From Cymodocea nodosa (Eukaryota > Streptophyta > Magnoliopsida > Alismatales > Cymodoceaceae), in assembly GCA_036874045.1 (NCBI GenBank), contig CM072347.1, positions 7,566,501-7,630,500 of the forward strand: 64,000 nucleotides of DNA, written 5' to 3'. Within the stretch, counting starts at the first letter, position 1. Each line of letters opens with the position of its first letter. The translations under genes and the position numbers were made by a program. This document shows positions 47,484 to 58,957 of the stretch, piece by piece. The notes beneath the pieces were generated by a model, which had not been told where the DNA came from, did no database searches, and worked only from the letters and a program-made list of their open reading frames with translations.

Positions 47484-50400
47484 TTAAGCACCCACATCAC
47501 ATAGCTTACAAATACCCAAATTTAATCCTATGTTGTAGAATGTATTTTTGTCTAGAGGTTTTGTAAATATATCAGCTAATTGATTTTTACTAGACACAAA
47601 TTCTAATTTAATTTTTTCTTTAATTACGTTATCTCTTAGAAAATGATGTCTAACCTCTATATGCTTTGCTCTAGAATGTAATACATGATTTTTGGAAAGA
47701 TTTATTGCAGAACTACTGTCACAATAAATCTTAGTTGTATCATAAGATAATCCAAAATCTTCTAAAGTTTGCCTTATCCACAGAATCTGAGTGCAACATA
47801 GTGCAGCAGCAACATATTTAGCTTTTGTAGTAGAAAGTGCTACATAGTTTTGCTTTTTACTAAACCATGACACCAAATTATTTCTCAATAATTGACATGT
47901 GCCACTGGTACTCTTTCTATTAGATTTAGATCCTGCATAATCAACATCAGTATATCCTATAAGATCTATTGAACTATCCTTAGAATAATACAATCCGAAA
48001 TTTTTAGTTCCTTGTATATATCTAAATATTCTTTTAATTGCAATTGAGTGTGATACTTTAGGATTAGATTGAAATCTAGCACAAACACCCACAGCAAACA
48101 TAATATCAGGTCTACTAGTAGTTAAATAAAGTAAAGAACCAATCATACTTCTGTATTTTCTTTGATCTATTGATTTTCTTATGTCATCAATATCTAACTT
48201 TAAAGAAGTACTCATAGGAGTTCCTCGAATCCTTGTATCATTAAAATTAAATTTCTTAAGCATTTCATCTGCATATTTGTCTTGATTTAAAAATATAACT
48301 TTATCCATTTGCTTAATTTGAAGTCCTAGAAAATATGGAAGTTCTCCTATCATAATCATGTCAAATTGACTAGTCATCTCTTTAGAAAATATTTTTATCA
48401 ATTTATCATAAGTTGCTCCAGAGATTATATCATCCACATATATTTGAACAACAATTTGATCTTTACCATCTCTCTTGATAAATAGAGTATGATCCACTTT
48501 TCCCATGATATAACCTTATTCTATTAAAAAAGTAGGTAATCTTTCATACCATGATCTAGGTGCTTGCTGTAAATCATATAAGGCTTTCTTCAATTTATAC
48601 ACAAAGTCAGGATTTTTAATATCTTCAAATCTAGGTGGTTGTTTTACATAGACTTTATCATTAATTAAACCATTTAGAAATGCACTCTTTACATTCATTT
48701 GATATAATTTAAAATCCATATAACAAGCATAGGCCAATAATATTCTAATACTTTCTAACCTAGCCATAGGAGCAAATGTTTCATCATAATCTAGTCCTTC
48801 TTCCTGTGTATACTCTTGTCCAACTAATCTAGCTTTGTTTCTTATAACTTGACTAATTTTGTTAGTTTTGTTTCTAAAGATCCACTTTGTACCTATTATG
48901 GACTGATTTTCTAGTGGAGAGACAAATTCCCAAACATCATTTCTAATGAATTGATTTAGTTCTTCTTGCATTGCTATTATCCATTTTCATCAGATAATGC
49001 TTCTTCTATATTCCTTGGTTCTACCATAGAAACAAACATACACATACTATTTAAATTTATTGAAGCTCTAGTTTTAACTCCCTCATTAATATTACCAATG
49101 ACTTGAGTAATGAGATGTGATGAAGAATAACGCCAATTTCTTTGATTTTCCTTAATATTCTTATTGACATCTGAAGGTCCATCAATTTCATCATCAGTTT
49201 GATCATTTAAGTTCATATTTTTGATTTTCTCAGATAAATCTTCAATCTCTCTATTGATCTCTAACTCTTTTGAAAAATTGATCATATCATCATTATCAGT
49301 TTTCGATTGAGATTCTCTAAAAGAATTTTCATTGAAGCTTACATGGAGGGTTTTTTCAATAGTCCTAAAAGTCTTGTTATATACTCTATAGGCTTTACTT
49401 CTAGTAGAGTAACCTACAAATTCCTTCATTTGCTTTGGCTTTAAATTTATCCCTTTTATCCTTAGTATTAAGAATAAAACACTTGCAGCCAAATGGTTCA
49501 TATAGGAAATTTTTGGAACCCTATTAAACATAATTTCAAAAGGAGTTTTATTAACACGAGGTCTTAAGTGACTTATGTTAATTACATAACAAGCTGTATT
49601 CACTACTTCAGCCCAAAGATTTTGATGTAACTTATGTTCATTTAACATAGTTCTGGCCATTTCTTGAAGTGATCTATTCTTTCTCTCAACGACACTATTT
49701 TGAGACGGTTCTCTTGGAAAAGAAAATCTGTGATCAATGGCATGCTCATTACAATAATTATCCATTTGATCATTATCAAATTCTATACCATGATCACTCC
49801 AAAGTTTTTGAATAGAGACATTTTGTTGATTTTGAACAAAGTTGCAAAACATTTTAAACTTTTCAAAAACTTCTGTCTTAGATGCTAGAAAATATACCCA
49901 AGTGTATCTAGAGAAGTCATCTACTAAAACAAATACATACCGTTTACCACTAAGACTCATGATTCTTGTTGGTCCAAATAGATCCACATGTATAAGTTCT
50001 AAGACTCTCTTGCTTAAAATATCAGTTTTGGATTTGAAACAGTTTTTGTGAAGTTTACCTAACTCAGATGCATCACACATAAAGTCCTTTGAGTATTTAA
50101 TCTTTGATAAACCTCTCACTAAATGCTTTCTAGATAGTTTATGTAACAGTTTCATATTTATATGCCCAATCCTTCTATGCCACAGATATGCATCACTAGT
50201 TTTAGCTAGTAAACATGAATTTAAATCAACTACATCAAAAGGTAAAGATAAAATACATACAGAACCTTTTCTTTTAGCAATAAACTTAATTTGATATATA
50301 TTTTTATCAATAATTTTGCATACATTATCTTCAAACACTACATAATATCCATTCTTAGTTAGTTTTATAACACTCAACAAATTAAATCCTAGGTTTTCGA

Positions 50401-50600
50401 AATATCACAAGTCGGAGTTATTTGAACATTGCCCTTACCTATGATTTTATCCTTGCTTTTGTTTCCAAATGTTACACTTCCTTTCATGGTGTTTGTAAAA
50501 TTTTGTAGTAGTCTTTTCTGTCCGATCATGTGACTTGATGCTCCATTGTCCATGATCCATTTTGATGTTATTTCCTCCTACAAAACAAATTAAGAAAAAC
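47484..50600 (-). pseudogene. pol of copia C
   Basis: The copia order is complete. Protease start WIMDNGASSHM (about 50560). Integrase zinc region LWHRRIGHINMKLL...CDASELGKLHK. Integrase core LIHVDLFGP, FVLVDDFSRYTW, FSFPREPSQNSVVERKNRS (48977-50380). RT start GTKWIFRNK, middle [12 protein letters not shown], and catalytic IYVDD near 48430. RNase H has IYCDSSSAINLSKN, EVRHHFLRDN and ADIFTKPL (47484-48506). These are the four enzymes needed for reverse transcription and insertion. SIRE lineage by the STSGTCQLL and LVSWFSKKQN blocks. Fossil with a handful of breaks. Confidence 0.9.
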
Positions 50601-52840
50601 TTTTTCTTGGTACCCAATGTTGTTGAGGACCAAGTTCATTAAACGCATATTTCTTCTTTTTGTTTAAAAACAATTTAACATTATCATTTAGATTCTTATT
50701 AGTTGTAAGTACTATTGACTTATCATTAGTATCATACTTATAGCATTATTGCTTTTATAATCATTCCTTTTGTTTTCAGATGTAGTATAACCAAGACCAA
50801 AGCGATTTTTATCAGATTTTAATTTATTTTGGTCATGCTCATACATTTCAATAAGTTCATACCAAGATTTTGTACTTGTATTTGAATTTCAGTATATACA
50901 AAATCTTTTTCTACACAAGAATTTTCAGATTTATCACATGTAGAATGAGTAATTGGTCTAACGCTAGTGTTTTGAATTACATGCTTAGGTTTTTGAATTT
51001 TCAGTTTACTACAATTGTCTGAAATTTTAGAAACATTAGAAACTGAATTTCCAGAACAAGAAACAAGATTTTTAGAAACATTAATAGTCATGTTAGAAGT
51101 ATATTTAGACAAATCACATTGATTTATATTATTACTACATGATTCATCCCTTGAATTACCTACTTCTACATATTTATTACATTGTTTCATGATAAAAGGA
51201 ATTTTAGTCTTAGATTTACTTGAACTGCAACTAATAAATCCTTTATTGGCTTGAGATTTAGGATATTTAGGATAATCAAATCCTAAGCCAAATTTATATG
51301 ATACTACAGGGGTACTAGTTAGTTTGTCTAACTTCGTTTGACTTAAATTCCATTTCTTAATGGTAGAATTTAAATCTAACTCTCTCATTTTTAATTTATC
51401 AATCTCTAATTCGAGATCATTTATATTTTTTCTGAACACTTCATTTTCAGATTCTATCTTTAATTTTTCAGCATTTGTATTCTGTATTTGTTCATGCAAG
51501 ACACATTCATTAAATCTAAATTTATGCAAATCTCTAGCATGATTTTCATTATCACATTTAAACTTTTCTAAAGTAGTAGATAGGAAACAATTTTCTTCTT
51601 CCACAATGGATAAAGAGTTTCTAATATTCTTATTTTCTAGTTTACAAACTTTAAGTTTTTGTAATAATGCATGATAAGCACATAATAATTCATCAAAGTT
51701 AAAATTTGAATAACTTTTAGGATTAGATATTACCTCAGACTCATCTGCCATGAAGCACACATGAGCAACGTCTTCTAACTCTGGTTCTCCTTCTGAATGT
51801 GAAGATTTTGATGATGATTCCTCAGATTCAGACTCATCAGACATGTCATCCTGAGTGACCTTCAAAGCCTTTTTCTTGTAAAACTTTTTCTGAGTTTTCT
51901 AAGTCATCTTCTTCGGATTTGTCCTACTATGCTTTTCATTTTTCCTTATAGGACAATCTAGAGAAAGATGTCTAGGTTTCTTATAGTTGTAACATACATA
52001 CTTTCTATATGAAGAGTTCTTGTCATTTAGTGATTTTGACGTTGAGGGTTTGTCATATTTATTCCTTTGCTGTTTCCTAGCTTTCTATGCTTTCTTGAAT
52101 TTCCTAGTCAACAAGATCAAATCCTTGTCAGAATCAATAGATATATTAGAATTTGAATTAATTTCAAAGGCTATTTCTTTCTTCATTTTTAGTTTGTTTT
52201 GACTTAGTGATTCATTTAATTTAACTTCATAAGTAGTTAAGTTTCCTATAAGTTCATTCATGGTATAAACATTTAAATCTCGTGATTCCTCAATTGATGT
52301 TACTTTCTAAGACCATTTAGAACTTAGGGATCTGAGAATTTTCCTCATCAAATATTTTTGTTCAAAATTCTTTCCTAAGCATTTTAAAGAGTTTATGATA
52401 TCAAGAAATCTGGAAAACATCTTAGAAATACTTTCGTCTTCATGCATCTTAAAGAGTTCATACTTATGAATTAACATGTTTATTTTAGTCTCTTTAACTT
52501 GAGAAGTACTTTCATGTGAAACTTCTAATGCATGCCACACCTCATAAGCAGATTTATATGCCGACACTTTACTGAACTATTCATAATTCAATGCACAAAA
52601 TAAAATATTTAAGCCCTTAGCATTTAGAGTTTCATTTTCTTTTTCAGTAATTGCCCAAGTATTATAAGGGGTAGATAACAAAGTATATGGTTTAGAAATC
52701 ATGAATTACAACTTATGATCTATACTTTGAAGAAAAATTGTCATCCTATATTTCCAATATTCAAAATGTATTCCATCAAATAAAGGAGGACGATTAAGAT
52801 TTTGACTTTCATATAAAGAAAAATTACCATTTCCAATAGC
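50601..52840 (-). pseudogene. gag of copia C
   Basis: Starts at the conserved ATG near 52840 (MAIGNGNFSLYES...). Capsid-like region 52307-52567 and beyond, a zinc-knuckle region near 51950-52000, and an acidic DESESEESSSKSSHSEGE stretch (51780-51850). A ~300-residue Asn/Ser/Lys-rich tail with a coiled-coil-like part follows (50819-51865). The same layout as A2 gag. Fossil with a few breaks. Confidence 0.85.
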
Positions 52841-53028
52841 CATCTTACGTTAGATTTTTCAACCTATTTGATTTTAAACAGTCTAAAACTTTAAAACAAC
52901 TTGAGCCTTAAATCAAGAAAGTTAAACGTATGCTCAGATATTAATTTCTGTTTAAAAAGAAGGAAGGTAGAATAAGCAATGATATTAAATAAGTTGGTAT
53001 CAATTTTATATCAAAAATTATTAACAAA

Positions 53029-53040
53029 GCTATGATACTA
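53029..53040 (-). other. Primer binding site of C
   Basis: TAGTATCATAGC on minus, two bases inside the 5' LTR; Met-tRNA type with two differences. Confidence 0.78.
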
Positions 53041-53042
53041 CT

Positions 53043-54685
53043 TGTAGGATCGTATGGCTACACAAGAGGGGGGTGAATTGTGTTTTTCAACATTTTCAAA
53101 TATAATTGAAACTTTAAAACTCAAAAACAAGTCGAGAAACTATTTTTATAAAATCATTTTTATTCAAGGTTTCAATTACAATATATAATTCAATTCTCCT
53201 CAGAAATTGTAGATGCAATTATATATCGATACCATATTTCATCTATACAATTTCATAATTACAAACAGAGAAAACTAATTTGTGGAATTTAAAACATTTC
53301 TCCTTGTTTGAGATCTTTCTTCTTCTTCTTCTCTTTCTTCTTCAGCAATTCTTCAGTGACGAATATTTTGTCTTTCTCTGTTTCACCGAATTTGCTTTCT
53401 CCTAATATTTCAGATCTTTAGTGACATAAATGTGACATTTTTTTGCTTCACTGAATTTTCTTCCACTTGATACTTCAAATCTTCAGTGACATATATCTTA
53501 CATTTTTATGCTTCATTGAATTTTCTTTCACCTGAGAGCTTTTCCCCGAAGAGGTATTTTTGATCCTTGAAAAGATTTTTCTTTTGGTGTGCAGGGATAA
53601 CTAATCAACGAGAATTCTATGCCTTTTATACTATATCTTCATTTCATGCATATCCTCCACGTTTAATCACTATCAGTTTTCCATTTCTTCACATCTTTTC
53701 TTTTTCCTTCATTGAAATACACACGTTCTAACCCACGTTTACATTTCAAATTTTCTTTAATCATTAATCCTGGATCCCTGAAAAATTTTCTGCAAAGTAA
53801 ACTTTCTCTTCCAAAATTTTTTATCAAGTATAATAAGAAGTCGTTACTTTAATGTTAACTAAACGAGTAACACAAGTATATATATAACTTAACGTTTCTA
53901 ACTTAAGGAGTTTCTCATGTGCCAACTCACGTGACAAGTACTGTAGTTAACTTAATGAACTATCTCCATAGTGTTACGTTAACTCAACAAACTATCTCTG
54001 TTATGTTACGATAACTCAACGAACCATCTCCGTTGTGTTACGCTAACTCAACGAACTAGTAATAAACAAATGTTTTTATAATAAGAATTTTACCATGTGC
54101 AAAAATAACAACTTAAGATTATAACGCTAACCTAACGTATTGCCTTAGTGTTCAATATAGCAACTCAACGCGTTTAGTTATGTTAACTTAACAAGTTAAA
54201 CATGTGCATCACACGTGATATAATATAACATTCGTAACTTATAATTTCACCACGTGTACAACACTAACTTAACGAGTTCGTCTCTTCTTTTACTCACTAA
54301 TTCAACGAGTTCTCACGTGACCTATTTTAACCTTTAAGCCTCTAACTTAACGAGTTCTCACGTGATCTCTATACGAACAACACTCTAACTTAACGAATTG
54401 TCTAAACGTGCACTGTTCATGATACATAAAATATAACTTTAAAAGATATCATGCTTTTCAATAAAAACACACGCTAACTTAACATTTAGTTAAATGAGAA
54501 ATTAATGCAACGAAACGACTAGTTATTAACTTAGTATAATTTCAGATCTAATACAAACAAGTATTTATATCAGTAAGTTTTTTTTATATTAATTGATGAT
54601 TTTAATTTCTTTTCACAAGCAATAGTAATTGAGCAAATATGATTATTTTCATTCAGCACACATCATCAAGACAAAATACTCAACA
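53043..54685 (-). repeat. 5' LTR of C
   Basis: 1,643 bases, collinear with 41308-42933. TATA box 53622-53630. Three imperfect repeats in the R/U5 part (53340-53520). U3 carries AACTTAACGAGTT, AACTCAACGAAC and CACGTG motifs. Confidence 0.92.
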
Positions 54686-54690
54686 TAGCT

Positions 54691-56438
54691 TTATCTACTT
54701 CCAACCCTTTCTTTGAAGCAACATGTCCCAAGACTATTCCTTGTTTAACCATGAAGTGACATTTTTCCCAATTTAGAACCAGATTTTTTCCACACAACGT
54801 TTTAATACTTGGTTTATATTATTTAAACACACTCCATATGAAGTTCCATATATAGTAAAATCATCCATAAATATTTCTAAAAAGTCTTCAGTCATTCTAG
54901 TGAATATGCTTTGCATACACCTTCGAAAGGTAGCTAGTGCATTGCATAATCCGAATGGCATTCTCTTAAAAGCATAAGTTCCATGACATGTGAAAATTGT
55001 TTTTTCTTGATCCTCTAATGCTACTAGAACTTAGTTATATCTTTAATAACCATCTAGGAAACAAAAATATTCTTACCCTACTAATTTTTCCAACATTTGG
55101 TCTATAAAAGGTAAGGGAAAATGATCTTTCCTAGTCACAGCATTCAGCTTTCTATAGTCTATACACTCTCCAGCCTGATTGAATTCTAGTAGGTATCAAG
55201 TCCTGACTTTCATTCCTAATAACTGTTAATCTCGATTTCTTTGGAACTATATGGATTGGACTAACCCATGAGCAATCTCAGAAATAGGATAAATTATGTC
55301 ATTATCTAACCATTTCACTATTCCTTCCTAACTACTTCTTTAAGGTTTGGATTTAATCTCCTCTCAAGAATTCTAACTAGTTCAGCATTCTCTTCTAAAT
55401 ATATGTGGTGACAGCATAAAGTTGCACTTAACCCTTTTATATTAGTCATAGTCCATCCTATCGCTTCCTTATAAGTTTTTATTACTTTTAATTTAGAAAT
55501 TTGATCCTCTTTTAAATATGAGGCAATAATGATTGGACATGTTCGTTTCTCTTCCAAAAATATACAAGTTAATTTAGGAGGTAAATGTTTCAATTCTAAA
55601 TGTTGACCATCAGAAGCTAGAGCTCCTAATTGAACATTTTCATCTTCTATATAAATCTCTTCTTGATCTCCTTCTACATTTATGCTTTCACTTACTTCTA
55701 AAGTTTCAAAATTTAGTTGCCTATTTAATTCTTCTTGAATCACATCATCGAGCATATCTCCTTCATCCTCTAAAAAGTTTATAGTATGTATGGACATTTC
55801 TAACTCCTCAAACTTTTCTGGTATACTTTTAGAAGTAAACAAGCAACCTTTCACACAAATTATATTGCATTCGTATTTTCTTTTGTCTGTATATCTTGCA
55901 AATTATGCAAATCTGTAACATTAAAATTTTCATTTGTGTTTTCTTGTTGTATAACTTGTAATTTCATTGTAAATTCGTCCAATGCTTTTAGTTTTCTTTC
56001 AAGATCATCTAATCTCATTGTATTCAATTTTTGATCAATTTTCATTATGATTTTTTTAGTTTCGTATATGATATCAATTTTAGGTTCTATATATTCTTCC
56101 TTATAGTTTAATTGGTTGACTTCTTATTGCTGGCACATCTATTGTTCCAGTTTGTCCATGTTTTGGTCTAAACTACGCTCTAGTCTATCATACCTATCCT
56201 AAACTTCCTTATCTCTCAACATATTATAAATTCTAAACTGACCATCAGTTGGATAAACTATAGGATTCTCATACTCAGCTCTATTATATTGAATATAATT
56301 CATTTGTTGTTCATGTGATCTAACCATCTGCAATCGTCTCAGTTTCAAACAATCAGAGATGTCGTGACCTTCCAAATTGCAGAATTCACATATGCTAACT
56401 ACAGGTTTCAGAAATCTTTGAGCATAAGCATATGCCAT
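54691..56438 (-). pseudogene. Gypsy (Athila/Tat) zinc knuckle, protease and reverse-transcriptase part
   Basis: On minus it begins near 56438 (MAYAYAQRFLKPVVSICEF) with a CCHC knuckle (CEFCNLEGHDISDC). A charged linker follows, then a protease/linker region (55318-55854; QLGALASDGQHLELKHLPP, CHHIYLEENAELV) and RT (54773-54961; MPFGLCNALATFRRCM, and FMDDF as the catalytic box). The RT palm ends near the element C insertion. No full gag precedes the knuckle. Family role: gypsy polyprotein. Broken, many breaks. Confidence 0.87.
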
Positions 56439-56520
56439 ATTCTCAATTATAAAATAAAATATACAACACTCCTTTGCTATTAAAACAAAACAACACTCAC
56501 AGTTGCTTAACTTCTCAATT

Positions 56521-56537
56521 CCCCAACAACAGCGCCA
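56521..56537 (-). other. Gypsy primer binding site
   Basis: TGGCGCTGTTGTTGGGG on minus, seven bases inside the LTR. This is the primer site known from Athila/Tat elements (TGGCGCCGTTGTCGGGGA type) with small changes. Confidence 0.85.
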
Positions 56538-56544
56538 AAAAACT

Positions 56545-58531
56545 TGTTAGGGTTGTTAAGTTAATTCTTAAACTTCTTTAATTTGTTTTTAAATCAACAA
56601 TTACTTTTAGAAGTAAACAAACAACCTTTCACACAAATTAGATATTAAGTCCAATTTGTATTCTAACTACAAGTGCATAGTGTATATTGTATTTGTGTGC
56701 AAGTACAGGTCGATCCCATAGATAATTAAGTAAGAATTGTGTACTGTTTCTATTTTTATATTGGAGTTTATATGTGTTCAGTTAAGCACTCCATTGAGTT
56801 ACAATTAACACAACGAACCTAATTCGTGGAGTTATGGTTAACTCAACGGACTAATCTCGTGGACTTAAGTTAACTCCACGAGCCTATTTTTCTAATTAAA
56901 TACTATTATTTACAAAGGAATTCGATCAACCATTGGGCGGTTCCACAAAATGTAAATAACATCAATTAAGCTCTTTAATGTTAGTTAATATTAGATTTAT
57001 TATTGAGCAACACTAACATTCAGATATTTCAAATAGTAACCATTAAAATCTTTAAGTATCTAAAACAAATCAATTTCAATAAATAATAAAACTATTTTCT
57101 ATTTTCTGAATCAAACAAACGTAAAACATTCACAATACTGACAATGATAACATTAATCACGATACAAAACAAATAATACAACACTTTAATACTAAATGTA
57201 AACACAGATAATTTGTTGTTTTTGGTATTTTTGTTTTGATATGTTCTTGAAGATGAACGAAAGGTGAAATGCAAAAATCTCTATTGACAATAAAAACTTC
57301 CGTCACTACATGCGATGCGATTACACCACTAAAAACTTAATCACTTACAATCTTGCTTCCTCTCCCTATAGAATCGCAAATTAAGAATTGTAAGATGATC
57401 TCCTCTTCAACATACTAGCATCAACCTGAAACCAAGACTAGAAGCTTTATAATCTCCAGAGATATGAGTTGGTGCTTGGTGAAAATGGCTTCCCATCCTG
57501 CGATGCGATCACTCCTCACAGTGGTTGCCAAGCATTATGTTTGGCTTGGAATCGATCCGACAATAGGAAAGTATCCTCACAGACCTCCAATGGTTGGTGA
57601 TTTTGGCGGTGGTGTGGAGCTTTAGGGAACTTCCAACACTTCTTGCAGTTAGCGCGGTTCCCCACCTCTACACACACTTTCTTCATCCTTTTTTCTCTTC
57701 TTTTATATTCCTTTCTGTAGTAATTGCTTTTGCTTAAATGATTGGTTGGATTTCTTTCATTCATATCAACGATGATGATTTCTTCTTCATTCCACAAGTG
57801 AATTCCTACATGATACATGCAATCGTGGTTTTCCTTCGAATTTCCTGTTTCTGCAACTACTACAATGGCATATTAGAATATAAATAGTCTGTGGAGTTAC
57901 AGATAACTCAACAGACTTACTTTGTTGATTTAACTATAAAACATGTGCAATAAAGAAATAACTTATAAGTTTACTAACACAATGCGGTACCTTAATGTAT
58001 ATTCAATTAACTCAACACATATAGTTATGCTAACTTAACGAGTTAAACATGTGTAATTCACGTGATATACTAAAGCATTAAAATTCAATACGTGCATAAT
58101 TCTAACTAACGAGTTTAGATATTTTGGATACTTACACACCTAACTATTTGATGCTTAGATGCATTTGGGATAGTTACTAGATAACTTATCGAACATTCAC
58201 TTAAGTCATGCATTAAGGTTACAGCACATATACTTCAGGAAATAATAAAATATTTTTTAAGCATTTAAAACATAACTATCCGGTACATGTAATATAACTC
58301 TTTGAAATAATAGAAAATTCAGATACTTAAGAATTTCAAAGCTTGTAATTCAACGACAGTTCAGAAATATAATTAATTAACGCTAATTCCTTGAAATTAT
58401 GCAGATTCCTTCATTAAAGCATATAATAGTGCAATTATAACATAATTGCTTAATTCTCATATGATAAGCTAAATATTATTTAATTAACCATCATTTAACC
58501 ATCAATATTATGTACTTTTTCATTTTAAACA
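56545..58531 (-). repeat. 5' LTR of the gypsy element
   Basis: About 1,987 bases. On minus it starts TGTTTAAAATG and ends CAACCCTAACA against the primer site. TATA box CTATTTATA on minus (57879-57887). A ~100-codon open leader frame (57516-57818) lies just downstream of the TATA. U3 has repeated AACTATCC, CCGATG-like and ACGTG motifs. The outer flank is GATAC (58532-58536); no matching duplication could be found at the other end. Confidence 0.83.
57879..57887 (-). promoter_or_regulatory. Gypsy LTR TATA box
   Basis: CTATTTATA on minus; expected to start transcription about 30 bases downstream, near 57850. Less clear in the older LTR copy at 10596-12559. Confidence 0.5.
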
Positions 58532-58957
58532 GATACAATTCATTATTCTTCTTGTTTTAATCATATTGAGTTGAATTATGTTTTGATTCGTATGCAGTTC
58601 AAATTTATTCTTGAAATAATATTAGAAAATTCAAGATAACAAATGTTTGAAAAGAAAAAAATTGATAATATAACTAACACCTATGTGATGCTAGTATATT
58701 TTGAATGTAATTTACATATGTTTTAAATATATTTACAAGTTGGAAAAGAGAAAACAATGTTAAATTAGATTACTGAATTATACAGAATATCTTCATATTA
58801 ATCTAATCTTAGTATTCTAAAGATATAAAATGAAAATTTTTTTTCATAAAGAATACTGATTTATGAAAAAAGAAATAATTCTAGCACTTTAAGAAGACCA
58901 ACTAGTTAGATCTTAGTAGTTTACTAAGGGACTAGCAAAAGTTAAGTATGAGAGAAG
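58532..58957 (+). mobile_element. 3' untranslated end of an oppositely oriented gypsy element
   Basis: The reverse complement of 12560-12935: the same 3' untranslated stretch, ending in a purine-rich tract (TAAGTATGAGAGAAG, 58943-58957) directly before the LTR start TGTTTAGAATG. The minus-strand gypsy element begins exactly at its left edge, so that element inserted into this one. Confidence 0.78.

Larger units (their letters stand above)
41308..54685 (-). mobile_element. Full-length copia element C (A family, SIRE/Maximus-like)
   Basis: 13,378 bases with two LTRs and a perfect target duplication TAGCT (41303-41307 and 54686-54690). Parts in its own direction: 5' LTR 53043-54685, primer site, gag, protease, integrase, RT, RNase H, spacer, accessory ORF, polypurine tract, 3' LTR 41308-42933. 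It is the most complete member of the A family here and landed in the RT/RNase H part of a gypsy pol. About 14 differences in the first ~300 LTR bases (~4%) point to an age of 1-2 million years under an assumed plant rate. All parts are present but it carries around ten or more breaks. Confidence 0.94.

Noticed and set aside
13226-56544. A single giant gypsy element spanning both gypsy LTRs
   Set aside because: The order of parts (pol, accessory ORF, then gag and F-box) is not that of one gypsy element, the outer flanks (GATAC and the DNA near 10596 or 9580) do not match, and a second primer-site-like stretch near 35120 suggests at least two elements.
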